The notes under the pieces were generated by a model that was given only the letters and a program-made list of their open reading frames with translations, had not been told where the DNA came from and searched no databases. Positions 1 to 10,451 of a stretch of 64,000 bases of DNA are shown here, one piece after another. Position numbers and translations under genes: made by a program. Each line of letters begins with the position of its first letter. Position 1 is the stretch's first letter. Source of the stretch: Rhizorhabdus wittichii RW1 (GTDB lineage: Bacteria; Pseudomonadota; Alphaproteobacteria; Sphingomonadales; Sphingomonadaceae); contig CP000699.1 of the NCBI GenBank assembly GCA_000016765.1, forward strand, positions 3,435,001 to 3,499,000, in the 5' to 3' direction.

Positions 1-50
1 ACACGCTGCTCGTGCTGACCGACAAGGGAAAGCTGGTAGCGTATCGGTAG
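1..50 (+). CDS. 3' end of a BamB-like beta-propeller gene (partial)
   Basis: These are the last 15 codons of a gene that begins left of the window, read from base 3 and ending at TAG 48-50. They encode TLLVLTDKGKLVAYR. A hydrophobic strand, a DKG turn and a KLVAY strand are typical of the final repeat of a PQQ-type beta-propeller. BamB, the outer membrane protein assembly lipoprotein, is commonly encoded directly before der in alphaproteobacteria. The identification rests on 15 residues plus gene order, so it is an inference; another PQQ-repeat protein is possible. Confidence 0.55.
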   Translation, partial: TLLVLTDKGKLVAYR

Positions 51-68
51 GGGCCGCTTTGCGGCCCC
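50..68. other. GC-rich hairpin between the BamB-like gene and der
   Basis: GGGGCCGC, loop TTT, GCGGCCCC form a perfect 8-bp stem that begins on the last base of the upstream stop codon. There is no U-tract, so it may be a weak terminator or an mRNA 3' end stabiliser rather than a strong intrinsic terminator. Confidence 0.4.
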
Positions 69-123
69 GCCCGGCGTATGAGGGCTAACAAAAACCTCAT
101 AATCCCGCTATGGGCCCCCTCCC

Positions 124-1488
124 ATGGCACAGCTCCCCACCGTCGCGATCGTCGGCCGGCCCAATGTCGGCAAGTCGACGCTGTTCAACCGTCTCGTCGG
201 CAAGAAGCTGGCGCTGGTCGACGACCGGCCCGGCGTCACGCGCGATCGGCGCGAAGGCGACGCGACCCTGATCGGTCTCGACTTCCGCGTGATCGACACC
301 GCCGGCTTCGAGACCGACGATCCGCAGACGCTGCCCGGCCGGATGCGCGCGCAGACCCAGGCGGCGGTGCGCGAGGCCGATGTCGCGCTGTTCATGGTCG
401 ACGCGCGGGCGGGCGTGACCCCGCTCGACGAGGAGGTTGCCCTGTGGCTGCGTGGCGAGGACACGCCGGTGGTGCTCGTCGCCAACAAGGCGGAAGGCAA
501 GGCGACCGAAGCCGGCGTGCATGAGGCTTACGGCCTGGGCCTCGGCGATCCGATCCCCTTTTCGGCCGAACATGGCGAGGGCCTGGTCGACCTGTTCGAA
601 GCATTGCGGCCGCATATCGAGCGCGACGAGGATCAGGACGGCGAAGAGGGCGAGGACGAGGATGCGGCCGGCCCGCTCAAGCTGGCGATCGTCGGCCGTC
701 CCAATGCCGGCAAGTCGACCCTGATCAACAAGATCCTCGGCGAGCAGCGGATGATCACCGGTCCCGAAGCGGGGATCACCCGCGATTCGATCGCGATCGA
801 CTGGGACTGGCATGCCCCCGACGGCACGGTCCGGCCGATCCGGCTGATCGACACGGCCGGGATGCGCAAGCGCGCCAAGGTGCAGGACAAGCTGGAGAAG
901 CTGTCGGTCGCCGACGGCCTGCGCGCGGTCGACTTCGCCGAGGTCGTGGTGCTGCTGCTCGACGCGACGCTGGGGCTGGAGGCGCAGGACCTGCGCATCG
1001 CCGACAAGGTGCTGCAGGAAGGCCGCGCGCTGATCATCGCGCTGAGCAAATGGGACGTCGCCGCCGATCCGCCCGCGCTGTTCCAGGGCGTCCGCACCGC
1101 GCTCGACGAGGGGCTGGCGCAGGTCAAGGGCCTGCCGCTGCTCACCGTCTCGGGGGTCAGCGGCCGCGGCGTCGACCAGCTCCTCCAGGCCGCGCACGAG
1201 ACGCGCGAGGCTTGGTCGCAGCGCGTGTCGACCGCGAAGCTCAACCGCTGGTTCGAGCGCGCGATCGAGGCCAATCCGCCGCCCGCGCCCGGCGGCAAGC
1301 GGATCAAGCTGCGCTACCTGACCCAGGCGCGGACCCGGCCGCCCAGCTTCGTGCTGTTCGGCACCCGCGTCGACCAGTTGCCCGAAAGCTACCGCCGCTA
1401 CCTCGTCAACGGCATCCGCCGCGATCTCGGCTTCGGTTCGGTGCCGGTGCGGCTGACCTTGCGCGCGCCGAAGAATCCGTTCGACTGA
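124..1488 (+). CDS. der: GTPase Der (EngA), ribosome biogenesis
   Basis: Der is an essential GTPase with two G domains in tandem that acts in 50S ribosomal subunit assembly. Both P-loops are visible, GRPNVGKST near residues 11-19 and GRPNAGKST near 191-199. They are separated by a very acidic linker around residues 166-182. Each domain has its DTAG switch (VIDTAGF, LIDTAGM), and the second G4 motif reads SKWD. The C-terminal about 110 residues match the KH-like domain. At 454 aa the length is typical. It is the first gene of a pair with the TusA-like gene: the stop TGA overlaps the next ATG by one base (TGATG). Confidence 0.97.
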   Translation: MAQLPTVAIVGRPNVGKSTLFNRLVGKKLALVDDRPGVTRDRREGDATLIGLDFRVIDTAGFETDDPQTLPGRMRAQTQAAVREADVALFMVDARAGVTPLDEEVALWLRGEDTPVVLVANKAEGKATEAGVHEAYGLGLGDPIPFSAEHGEGLVDLFEALRPHIERDEDQDGEEGEDEDAAGPLKLAIVGRPNAGKSTLINKILGEQRMITGPEAGITRDSIAIDWDWHAPDGTVRPIRLIDTAGMRKRAKVQDKLEKLSVADGLRAVDFAEVVVLLLDATLGLEAQDLRIADKVLQEGRALIIALSKWDVAADPPALFQGVRTALDEGLAQVKGLPLLTVSGVSGRGVDQLLQAAHETREAWSQRVSTAKLNRWFERAIEANPPPAPGGKRIKLRYLTQARTRPPSFVLFGTRVDQLPESYRRYLVNGIRRDLGFGSVPVRLTLRAPKNPFD

Positions 1489-1706
1489 TGCCGCCGCTCC
1501 GGCTCGACGCGCGCGGGATGCGTTGCCCCTGGCCGGTGGTGCGGCTGGCGCGCGCGATCCGCGACGGCGCGGAGGCGGTGCTGATCCTCGCCGACGACCC
1601 GATCGCGCCCGGCGAGATCGCGGCGTTGGCGGCGCAGCGGGGATGGTCGGTCGCGCCCGCCGCCGAACCCGCCGCCTGGATCGTCAGCGCGCCGGTCGGC
1701 TCCTGA
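1488..1706 (+). CDS. TusA/SirA-family sulfurtransferase-like protein
   Basis: A 72-aa protein with the TusA/SirA/YeeD fold signature: an N-terminal DARGMRCPWPVVRL segment carrying the CPxPV motif with its cysteine at residue 13, then alternating strands and helices. TusA proteins carry a persulfide on this cysteine and relay sulfur, for example to tRNA thiolation. Family membership is clear, but the specific pathway here is not. The start overlaps the der stop by one base, so the two genes are very likely co-transcribed and translationally coupled. Confidence 0.8.
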   Translation: MPPLRLDARGMRCPWPVVRLARAIRDGAEAVLILADDPIAPGEIAALAAQRGWSVAPAAEPAAWIVSAPVGS

Positions 1707-1714
1707 GCGCTTCG

Positions 1715-1733
1715 ACCATCGTCTAACGATGGT
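1715..1733. other. Perfect 8-bp inverted repeat after the TusA-like gene
   Basis: ACCATCGT, CTA, ACGATGGT lies 9 bases after the stop codon. It is a stable hairpin without a following U-run. It could mark the end of the der transcript or be an operator for the Hpt gene downstream. The AT-richer stretch 1735-1810 that follows may hold the Hpt promoter. Confidence 0.35.
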
Positions 1734-1866
1734 AGGCGATAAAGCGGTGAATGGTCTTCGCGACTACGGAAAATCGGCTGAAAACAATGCCCTTGCGGTA
1801 ACCTGACGTTTACGAGCCCGCGCTTATGGTCCCGATATCGGGCAGAGGTGCGAACGGGAACGGAAG

Positions 1867-2292
1867 ATGGGGCAGGGCGGCAACAGCGTGGTGAACTGGA
1901 CGACGTTCGGCCAGACGCGCTCGCTGATCGGCAATGATTTCGTCAAGATCCTCGGCCATTATCGCGACGATGCCGCCCGATATGTGGTCGCGGTCGAGCA
2001 GGCCTACAAGCTGCGCGACGCCGTCTCGATGGTGCGGCCCGCCCATACGCTGAAGGGTGATTCGCTGCAGTTCGGCGGCGAGGCGCTCGGCCGGCTCGCC
2101 GAGCATATCGAGCATAGCGCCCGCCGCTGCGTCGAGACGCAGAGCGCCCCCGACAAGCTCGATGCCGAGATCATCCGCCTGCGCCCGTTGCTGATCGAGA
2201 CGCTCGCCGAATTCGAGCGCGAGCTGACGCGCAGCCAGCCCGTCCCGCTCCGCCGCCCCGCCGCCGCCGGCTTCGGCCGCAAGCAGGGCTGA
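1867..2292 (+). CDS. Hpt (histidine phosphotransfer) domain protein
   Basis: A 141-aa single-domain, all-helical protein. The core AHTLKGDSLQFG around residues 59-70 carries the phospho-accepting histidine in the usual H-x-L-K-G context. The next helix (LGRLAEHIEHSAR) completes the four-helix bundle. Hpt proteins shuttle phosphate between hybrid kinases and response regulators. No kinase or regulator lies beside it, so its partners are elsewhere. The C-terminal tail is basic and proline-rich (PLRRPAAAGFGRKQG). Confidence 0.85.
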   Translation: MGQGGNSVVNWTTFGQTRSLIGNDFVKILGHYRDDAARYVVAVEQAYKLRDAVSMVRPAHTLKGDSLQFGGEALGRLAEHIEHSARRCVETQSAPDKLDAEIIRLRPLLIETLAEFERELTRSQPVPLRRPAAAGFGRKQG

Positions 2293-2309
2293 TCGTTCAC
2301 GCTCCTTGC

Positions 2310-2507
2310 CGTCATCCCGGCGAAAGCCGGGATCTCACTGCCTTTGCGACATGCCCGTCCTAGAGCGGTTCACGATCTGATTGCATCAGATCGGCCGCTC
2401 TAGATTGTTGTTTTGCCGCGATTTCCGAGTCGGCAGATGTTTCCATCTGCCTGGAAATCGCTCTAGGCACGAAGAAAAGGGAGATCCCGACTTCCGTCGG
2501 GATGACG
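2310..2507. repeat. REP pair (B type) interrupted by a 105-bp element
   Basis: The two outward ends are REP hairpins, CGTCATCCCGGCGAAAGCCG at 2310 and GATCCCGACTTCCGTCGGGA ending near 2502, in inverted orientation. The same arrangement occurs uninterrupted at 41364-41459 (96 bp), 54129-54222 (94 bp) and 63312-63408 (97 bp). Here the pair spans 198 bp. Removing the 105-bp element at 2361-2465 leaves 93 bp, so the element appears to have been inserted into a normal REP pair. It lies between the Hpt gene and clpB, which converge here. Confidence 0.85.
2361..2465 (+). repeat. 105-bp two-hairpin element, copy 1
   Basis: First of four copies in the window (others at 16172, 62069 and 63452). Ends are TAGAGCGGTT and, inverted, TAGAGCGATT. 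Arm 1 is an outer AGAGCGG/CCGCTCT stem with an inner GATCTGAT-TGC-ATCAGATC hairpin. Arm 2 is GCGATTTCC/GGAAATCGC with an inner GGCAGATG/CATCTGCC hairpin. No open reading frame of its own is evident, so it would be non-autonomous. Compared with the other copies, the inner stem of arm 1 has a T-A pair (2378/2388) where they have C-G. Confidence 0.9.
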
Positions 2508-2517
2508 AAGGGAGCGC

Positions 2518-5097
<2,580 letters not shown>

Positions 5098-5124
5098 GCC
5101 TGATCCCTGTTCCTAATGCGCATC

Positions 5125-5152
5125 ATATGGTGTGATATTTCTGCAACACAAG
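5125..5152 (-). promoter_or_regulatory. Candidate heat-shock (sigma-32, RpoH) promoter of clpB
   Basis: On the minus strand CTTGTGT is followed after 13 bases by CACCATAT, 27 bases before the clpB start codon. The RpoH consensus is CTTGAAA, 11-15 bases, then CCCCATNT, so the core of both boxes is present with the right spacing. ClpB is a classical RpoH target, which makes this the likely heat-inducible start. Confidence 0.6.
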
Positions 5153-5162
5153 TGGTCGAACG

Positions 5163-5307
5163 CCCCCTCCCTTTCAAGGGAGGGGGCCGGGGGGTGGGTG
5201 CGAGCGCAGCGAGCATCCTTCCTCGTCCCGATAAAACTCCGCCAAGGGGCATCGAGCCCCTTGGCTGCGTCACCCACCCCCAGCCCCTCCCTTGAAAGGG
5301 AGGGGAG
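5163..5307. repeat. Nested inverted repeat, about 37-nt arms
   Basis: The left arm (5163-5200) begins CCCCCTCCCTTTCAAGGGAG, and the right arm (5271-5307) is nearly its reverse complement. Each arm is itself partly self-complementary (CTCCCTTT..AAGGGAG). The centre holds another hairpin, CCAAGGGGC/GCCCCTTGG (5242-5264). It fills the divergent clpB/M16 intergenic region. A related CCCTCCCC-type element lies at 10332-10444. Function unknown; with no U-tract it does not look like an intrinsic terminator. Confidence 0.75.
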
Positions 5308-5397
5308 TAAACGGCCGAGCGTATTACACAGATATTGCACCTTGTGCGGCACAGGCTAGACTGCGCCGCAATCCTTCCCCATCCGGAAAGTTCCTCA

Positions 5398-8301
5398 ATG
5401 CGCCGCAGCCTGTTCCGTCCCGCCGCCGCCCTGCTGTTCGCAACCGCGCTCTCCGTCCCTTCGATCGCTCCCCTGACCGCCGCCGCCGTCGCCGCCGAGC
5501 CGGCCTCGGTCGCGACGCTCGTGAAGGCGGTCGACATCCCCTATCAGGCGTTCACGCTCGACAACGGCCTGCGCGTGATCGTCCATACCGACCGCAAGGC
5601 GCCCGTCGTCGCGGTCTCGGTCTGGTATCATATCGGGTCGAAGGACGAGCCCGCGGGCAAGACCGGCTTCGCCCATCTGTTCGAGCATCTGATGTTCAAC
5701 GGGTCGGAGAACGCCAATGAGGATTTCTTCAAGCCGCTCGAATCGATCGGCGCGACCGACCTCAACGGCACCACCTGGTTCGACCGCACCAATTATTTCG
5801 AGACGGTGCCGACCGGCGCGCTCGATCTCGCGCTGTTCCTCGAATCCGACCGGATGGGCCATCTGCTCGGCGCGATCGACAAGGCCAAGCTCGATAACCA
5901 GCGCGGCGTCGTCCAGAACGAGAAGCGCCAGGGCGACAACGAGCCCTATGGCCTGGTCGAATATGCCCAGCTCGCCGCGCTGTTTCCCGAGGGGCACCCC
6001 TATCGCCACTCGACGATCGGCTCGATGGCCGACCTCGACGCCGCCAGCCTCGACGACGTGAAGAACTGGTTCCGCGCCCATTACGGCCCGAACAACGCGG
6101 TGCTGGTGCTGGCGGGCGACATCGACGCCGCGACCGCGAAGGCCAAGGTCCAGAAATGGTTCGGCGACATCCCGCGCGGGCCGGAGACGGCGCGCCCCGA
6201 CGTGCCGGTGCCGACGCTGGGGGCGCCGGTCGACCAGGTGATGAAGGACCGGGTCGCGCAGACCCGCATCTACCGCAACTGGGTGGTGCCGGGGGTCAAC
6301 GATCCCGACCTGATCCCGCTCGACCTCGGCATGGACGTGCTCGGCGGGCTCGCCTCGTCGCGGCTCGACAATGCGATGGTGCGCAAGGCCAAGACCGCGG
6401 TCTCGGTGACCGCCAGCGTCCAGCCGTTCGAGAAGATCTCGATCGTCGAGGTGACCGCCGACGTGAAGCCCGGCGTCGATCCCAAGCTGGTCGCCAGGCA
6501 GCTCGACGACCTCATCGCCGAATTCGTCCGCAACGGCCCGACCGCCGACGAGGTGAAGCGCGCCGCGACCAAGCAGGCGGCGGGCGAGATCGCTGGGCTG
6601 GAGACGGTCGGCGGCTTCGCCGGCAAGGCGGTGACGCTGGCCGAGGGCGCAGTCTATTCGAACGATCCCGACAAGTACAAGAAGGACCTCGCCGCCACCG
6701 CGGCCGCGACCCCGGCGAGCATCAGGGCCGCGTTGCAGAAATGGCTCGGCCGGCCCGCCTATCGGCTGATGGTCGAGCCGGGCGAGCGGACCGCGTCCGA
6801 CATGGCGGCGGCCGGCGGCAGCGCGGTCGGCGCGCCGGGCGGCGGCATGGCCCCGCGCTACTATCGCGATCCGAAGTTCGAGGGCGGGGCCGCGGCGCCC
6901 GCCATCTCGCAGACGCTGAAGCCGACCGCCGCGGTCGACCGCTCCTCGCCGCCGCCGGTCGAGGAGATCAAGGACCTGACCTTCCCCGACGTCGAGCGGA
7001 CCACCCTGTCGAACGGCATCAAGGTGGTGTTCGCGCGGCGCACGACGGTGCCGACGGTGCGCGTCTCGGTCGCGTTCGACGCGGGCAATGCCGCCGATCC
7101 CAAGGCCAAGCTCGGCACCCAGGGGCTGATGCTGTCGCTGCTCGACGAGGGCGCCGGCAAGCTCGATTCGATCGGCATCGCCGAGGCGCAGGAGCGGCTG
7201 GGCGCGCAGATCGCCTCGTCGGCGACGATGGACCGCACCAGCGTCTCGATGTTCGCGCTCAAGGCCAATCTCGCGCCGTCGCTCGACCTGCTCGCCGACA
7301 TCGTCGAGCGGCCGACCTTCGCGCCGGCCGAGATCGAGCGGCTGCGCGGCCAGATCCTCGCCGGCATCGCCGCGGAGAATTCGCAGCCGCGCGGCATCGC
7401 CCGCCGGGTGCTGCCGACGCTGCTCTACGGCAATCTCCACCCCTATGGCGTGCCGCTGTCGGGCAGCGGCACCGCCGAGGGCGTGAAGGCCGTCACCCGC
7501 GCCGACCTGGTCGCCTTCCACCAGGCGTGGATCCGGCCCGACAACGCCAGGATCTTCGTCACCGGCGACACCACGCTCGACGAATTGAAGCCGCTGCTCG
7601 AGGCGCGCTTCGGCACCTGGGCCAAGCCGGCCGTGGCGAAGGGCGAGAAGCTGTTCCGCATGGACCGCATGGCGCGTCCGGCGCGCATCGTCCTGATCGA
7701 CCGGCCGCAGAGCCCGCAGAGCTACATCATGGCCGGGCAGCTCCTGCCGACCAAGGGCGTCGACGATCCGCTGGCGCTGATCGCGGCGAACGAGGTGATC
7801 GGCGGCAGCTTCCTGTCGCGGCTCAACATGGATCTGCGCGAGAGCAAGGGCTGGGCCTATGGCGCGTTCAGCCAGGCGGCGACCCTGCGCGAGACCATGC
7901 CGCTCTACGTCATCGCCCCGGTCCAGACCGACCGGACCGGCGATTCGATCAAAGCGGCGCTGGCCGACATGAAGGAGTTCCTGACCACCAAGGGCGTCGA
8001 CGCCGAGGAGCGCGAGCGCACCATCAACGGCCAGATCCGCTCGCTGCCGGGATCGTTCGAGACGTCGAGCGACCTGCTCGGCGCGCTCGTCCAGATGGAC
8101 ACGCTGCAGCGGCCCGACGATTATTACGAGAAGCTGCCCGGCCGTTTCCGCGCGCTGACCGCCGCCCAGATGGACGAGGCCGCCCGCGCCGCGATCCGCC
8201 CCGACAGCCTGATCTGGGTCGTCGTCGGCGACGCCGCCAAGGTCGAGCCGCAGCTCAAGGAGATCGGCCTGCCGGTCGAGCGCATGGTCGTCGGCCAGTG
8301 A
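5398..8301 (+). CDS. M16 family zinc metallopeptidase (two-domain), secreted
   Basis: A 967-aa insulinase-like peptidase. The chosen ATG at 5398 places a signal peptide at the very start (hydrophobic to about residue 30, cleavage likely after AAAVAAE). The first M16 domain carries the inverted zinc motif H93-L-F-E96-H97 and, about 75 residues on, the NEKRQGDNEPYG segment expected to supply the third ligand. The second M16 half (from about residue 530) lacks HxxEH, as usual for the non-catalytic half. It probably degrades peptides in the periplasm. Its stop overlaps the start of the next small gene (GTGA), which suggests coupling. Confidence 0.9.
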   Translation: MRRSLFRPAAALLFATALSVPSIAPLTAAAVAAEPASVATLVKAVDIPYQAFTLDNGLRVIVHTDRKAPVVAVSVWYHIGSKDEPAGKTGFAHLFEHLMFNGSENANEDFFKPLESIGATDLNGTTWFDRTNYFETVPTGALDLALFLESDRMGHLLGAIDKAKLDNQRGVVQNEKRQGDNEPYGLVEYAQLAALFPEGHPYRHSTIGSMADLDAASLDDVKNWFRAHYGPNNAVLVLAGDIDAATAKAKVQKWFGDIPRGPETARPDVPVPTLGAPVDQVMKDRVAQTRIYRNWVVPGVNDPDLIPLDLGMDVLGGLASSRLDNAMVRKAKTAVSVTASVQPFEKISIVEVTADVKPGVDPKLVARQLDDLIAEFVRNGPTADEVKRAATKQAAGEIAGLETVGGFAGKAVTLAEGAVYSNDPDKYKKDLAATAAATPASIRAALQKWLGRPAYRLMVEPGERTASDMAAAGGSAVGAPGGGMAPRYYRDPKFEGGAAAPAISQTLKPTAAVDRSSPPPVEEIKDLTFPDVERTTLSNGIKVVFARRTTVPTVRVSVAFDAGNAADPKAKLGTQGLMLSLLDEGAGKLDSIGIAEAQERLGAQIASSATMDRTSVSMFALKANLAPSLDLLADIVERPTFAPAEIERLRGQILAGIAAENSQPRGIARRVLPTLLYGNLHPYGVPLSGSGTAEGVKAVTRADLVAFHQAWIRPDNARIFVTGDTTLDELKPLLEARFGTWAKPAVAKGEKLFRMDRMARPARIVLIDRPQSPQSYIMAGQLLPTKGVDDPLALIAANEVIGGSFLSRLNMDLRESKGWAYGAFSQAATLRETMPLYVIAPVQTDRTGDSIKAALADMKEFLTTKGVDAEERERTINGQIRSLPGSFETSSDLLGALVQMDTLQRPDDYYEKLPGRFRALTAAQMDEAARAAIRPDSLIWVVVGDAAKVEPQLKEIGLPVERMVVGQ

Positions 8302-8606
8302 GCGCGCCGGTGGGCGCCGAGGTCTGGGACTGCGTGACCCGCGCGCCGTTCGGCGAGCAGGCGTCGGTCTTCACCATCGTCCGTGACGGCGACCGCTTCA
8401 CCGGCAGCAACGTCGCCGAGATCGGCGAGCTGCCGGTGGTCGACGGCCGGATCGAGGGCGACCGGCTGGTCTGGAAGATGCCGACCCGGAAGCCGATGCC
8501 GATGACCCTGGTCGGCAAGGCGGTGATCGAGGGCGACCGGCTGACCGGCACCGTCACCATGGGCGCCTTCGGCAAGGCCGAGATGACGGGGACGCGGCGG
8601 GGCTGA
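8298..8606 (+). CDS. Small conserved-looking protein coupled to the M16 peptidase
   Basis: A 102-aa protein starting at GTG 8298, four bases inside the upstream gene (GTGA overlap). No signal peptide is seen. It consists of short beta-strand units of the type GDRFTGS / GDRLVWKM / GDRLTGTVTMGAFGKAEMTG. This resembles the beta-rich modules (G.i.GD.i.GtvkmGafG) found at the ends of many periplasmic enzymes, but I do not recognise a named family. Close coupling suggests it works with, or is folded beside, the peptidase. Function unknown. Confidence 0.7.
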   Translation: MSAPVGAEVWDCVTRAPFGEQASVFTIVRDGDRFTGSNVAEIGELPVVDGRIEGDRLVWKMPTRKPMPMTLVGKAVIEGDRLTGTVTMGAFGKAEMTGTRRG

Positions 8607-8633
8607 GGGGTTTCCCTCCTTCTTCTCCTCCTT

Positions 8634-8735
8634 CGTCATTCCCGCGAAGGCGGGAATCCACCAGGCCGCCTGGTCGTGTCCTTCGTTGGTTCGGGACTCG
8701 TTCGCCGGTGGATTCCCGCCTTCGCGGGAATGACG
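8634..8735. repeat. REP pair (A type)
   Basis: Two inverted REP units, CGTCATTCCCGCGAAGGCGG at the left and its reverse complement ending at 8735, separated by a variable spacer. The same type occurs at 23098, 36965 and 48034 (93 bp each); this one is 102 bp. It lies between convergent genes. Confidence 0.85.
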
Positions 8736-8757
8736 AAGAAAAAGGGGCGACGGGAGC

Positions 8758-9825
8758 TCAGTCGAAGAACAGCTTGGTCACATGGCCCATCTTGCGGCCG
8801 GGGCGCGCCTGGCCCTTGCCGTAGAGGTGGAGGTGCGCGGCGGGATCGGACAGGATCAGGTCCCAGTCGCCCGCCTGGCTGCCGATCAGGTTGCGCATCT
8901 CGACGCGCGGCGCCGCCAGCGCGGTCGATCCGAGCGGCAGGCCGCAGATCGCGCGGACATGGTTCTCGAACTGTGAGGTGACGGCGCCCTCGATCGTCCA
9001 GTGGCCGCTGTTGTGGACGCGCGGCGCCATCTCGTTGAACACCGGGCCTTCGGCCGTGTCGAAATATTCGATCGCCAGCACCCCGACATAGTCGAGCTCG
9101 GCGACGATCTTCGCGGCGAGCGCCTTTGCCGCCGCGACGGTCGCCTCGGGCAGCGCGACGGGGACCGTCGACAGCGCGAGGATGCCGTCCTCATGGACGT
9201 TGAGCACCGGGTCCCAGGTCAGCGTCGTCCCGTCCGCGCCGCGCACGATCAGGATCGAGAATTCGCGTTCGAAGCGGACGAAGCCTTCGAGCACCGCCGG
9301 CTCCCAGGCGATCGAGGCCCAGGCCTCGTCGGCATCGGCAGCGTCCTTCAACCGGGCCTGGCCCTTGCCGTCATAGCCGAAGCGGCGCGTCTTGAGGATC
9401 GCCGGCGCGCCGATCAGCGCGACCGCGGCGTCGAGGTCCTCGCGGCCGTTGACCACGGCCCAGGGGGCGGGGCGCCCGCCGATCGCCTGGACGAAGGCCT
9501 TCTCGGTGGCGCGGTCCTGCGCGGTCGCCAGCGCGCGGGGGTGGGGGGCGAGCGGCGTCCGCAGCGCCTCCAGCGGGGCGACCGGGATATTCTCGAACTC
9601 ATAGGTGACGACGTCGACGCTCTGGGCGAAGGCGTGGAGCGCGTCGAGATCGTCATAGTCGCCGCGCACCCAGCGCGACGACACGTCGGCGGCCGGGCCG
9701 CTCGGCTCGGGCGCGTAGATCGCGGTGCGATAGCCGAGCTGCGCCGCCGCGATGGCGAGCATCCGGCCGAGCTGGCCGCCGCCGATGATGCCGATCGTCG
9801 AGCCGGGCTGGATCATCGCCGCCAT
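8758..9825 (-). CDS. purK: N5-carboxyaminoimidazole ribonucleotide synthase PurK
   Basis: A 355-aa ATP-grasp enzyme that carboxylates aminoimidazole ribonucleotide with bicarbonate and ATP in purine synthesis. The N-terminal GIIGGGQLGRMLAIAA is the standard PurK nucleotide-binding start. ATP-grasp features follow, including KTRRFGYDGKGQ and the magnesium-binding FNEMAPRVHNSGHWTIE. It lies 2 bases downstream of purE in one transcript. ATG at 9825 is used; ATG at 9816 is a possible alternative. Confidence 0.95.
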   Translation of the reverse strand: MAAMIQPGSTIGIIGGGQLGRMLAIAAAQLGYRTAIYAPEPSGPAADVSSRWVRGDYDDLDALHAFAQSVDVVTYEFENIPVAPLEALRTPLAPHPRALATAQDRATEKAFVQAIGGRPAPWAVVNGREDLDAAVALIGAPAILKTRRFGYDGKGQARLKDAADADEAWASIAWEPAVLEGFVRFEREFSILIVRGADGTTLTWDPVLNVHEDGILALSTVPVALPEATVAAAKALAAKIVAELDYVGVLAIEYFDTAEGPVFNEMAPRVHNSGHWTIEGAVTSQFENHVRAICGLPLGSTALAAPRVEMRNLIGSQAGDWDLILSDPAAHLHLYGKGQARPGRKMGHVTKLFFD

Positions 9826-9827
9826 GG

Positions 9828-10316
9828 TCAGTCGAACGGCTCGACCGCGACGTCGGCGGTCTGCCGGGCGCGCCAGGCGTCGAGCCGTTCGGCCAGCGCC
9901 TCGTCATGGGTGGCGAGGATCGCGGCGCCGAGCAGCGCGGCGTTGATCGCGCCGGGCTTGCCGATGGCGAGGGTGCCTACGGGCACGCCGCCGGGCATCT
10001 GGACGATCGACAACAGGCTGTCCATGCCCTTGAGCGCCTTGGATTCGACCGGCACGCCCAGCACCGGCAGCCGGGTCATCGACGCGGTCATGCCGGGCAG
10101 GTGCGCCGCGCCGCCCGCGCCGGCGATGATCACCTTCAGCCCCCGGTCGACGGCAGAGCGCGCATAGTCGTAGAGCCGCTCGGGGGTGCGGTGCGCGGAG
10201 ACGACCCGCGTCTCGTGCGGCACGCAGAGCGCGTCGAGCGTCGCGGCGGCGTGGGACATCGTCTCCCAGTCCGAGCGGCTGCCCATGATGATCCCGATCA
10301 GCGGTGCTTCAGTCAT
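9828..10316 (-). CDS. purE: N5-CAIR mutase PurE (class I)
   Basis: A 162-aa enzyme that converts N5-CAIR to CAIR, the step after PurK. The signature [13 protein letters not shown] at the N-terminus, the catalytic histidine region [14 protein letters not shown] and [11 protein letters not shown] are all present. Start at ATG 10316 gives the normal class I length; the open frame upstream runs into repeat DNA. purE and purK form an operon read leftwards. Confidence 0.96.
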   Translation of the reverse strand: MTEAPLIGIIMGSRSDWETMSHAAATLDALCVPHETRVVSAHRTPERLYDYARSAVDRGLKVIIAGAGGAAHLPGMTASMTRLPVLGVPVESKALKGMDSLLSIVQMPGGVPVGTLAIGKPGAINAALLGAAILATHDEALAERLDAWRARQTADVAVEPFD

Positions 10317-10331
10317 GCGATACCTCCGGGT

Positions 10332-10444
10332 TCCTCCCCAAGCTTGCTTGGGGAGGGGGACCGCCGCAGGCGGTGGAGGGGTCTGCGACCCCACCCCTCC
10401 ACCATGCTTCGCATGGTCCCCCTCCCCTGCAAAGGCAGGGGAGG
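10332..10444. repeat. Composite inverted repeat between purE and gpmA
   Basis: Several nested inverted repeats: CCCCAAGCTTGCTTGGGG, CCGCCGCAGGCGG, GACCATGCGAAGCATGGT-type and CCCCTGCAAAGGCAGGGG. The outer arms CCTCCCC/GGGGAGG are shared with the element at 5163-5307. It occupies nearly the whole gap between gpmA and purE, both read leftwards. Function unknown. Confidence 0.65.
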
Positions 10445-10451
10445 ATTTTAC

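Noticed and set aside
2310..2507. CRISPR-like array
   Set aside because: The repeats occur as inverted pairs at scattered loci, not as regularly spaced direct repeats; no cas genes.
5163..5307. Intrinsic terminator
   Set aside because: Strong stems but no U-tract, and it lies between divergent gene starts where no transcript should end.
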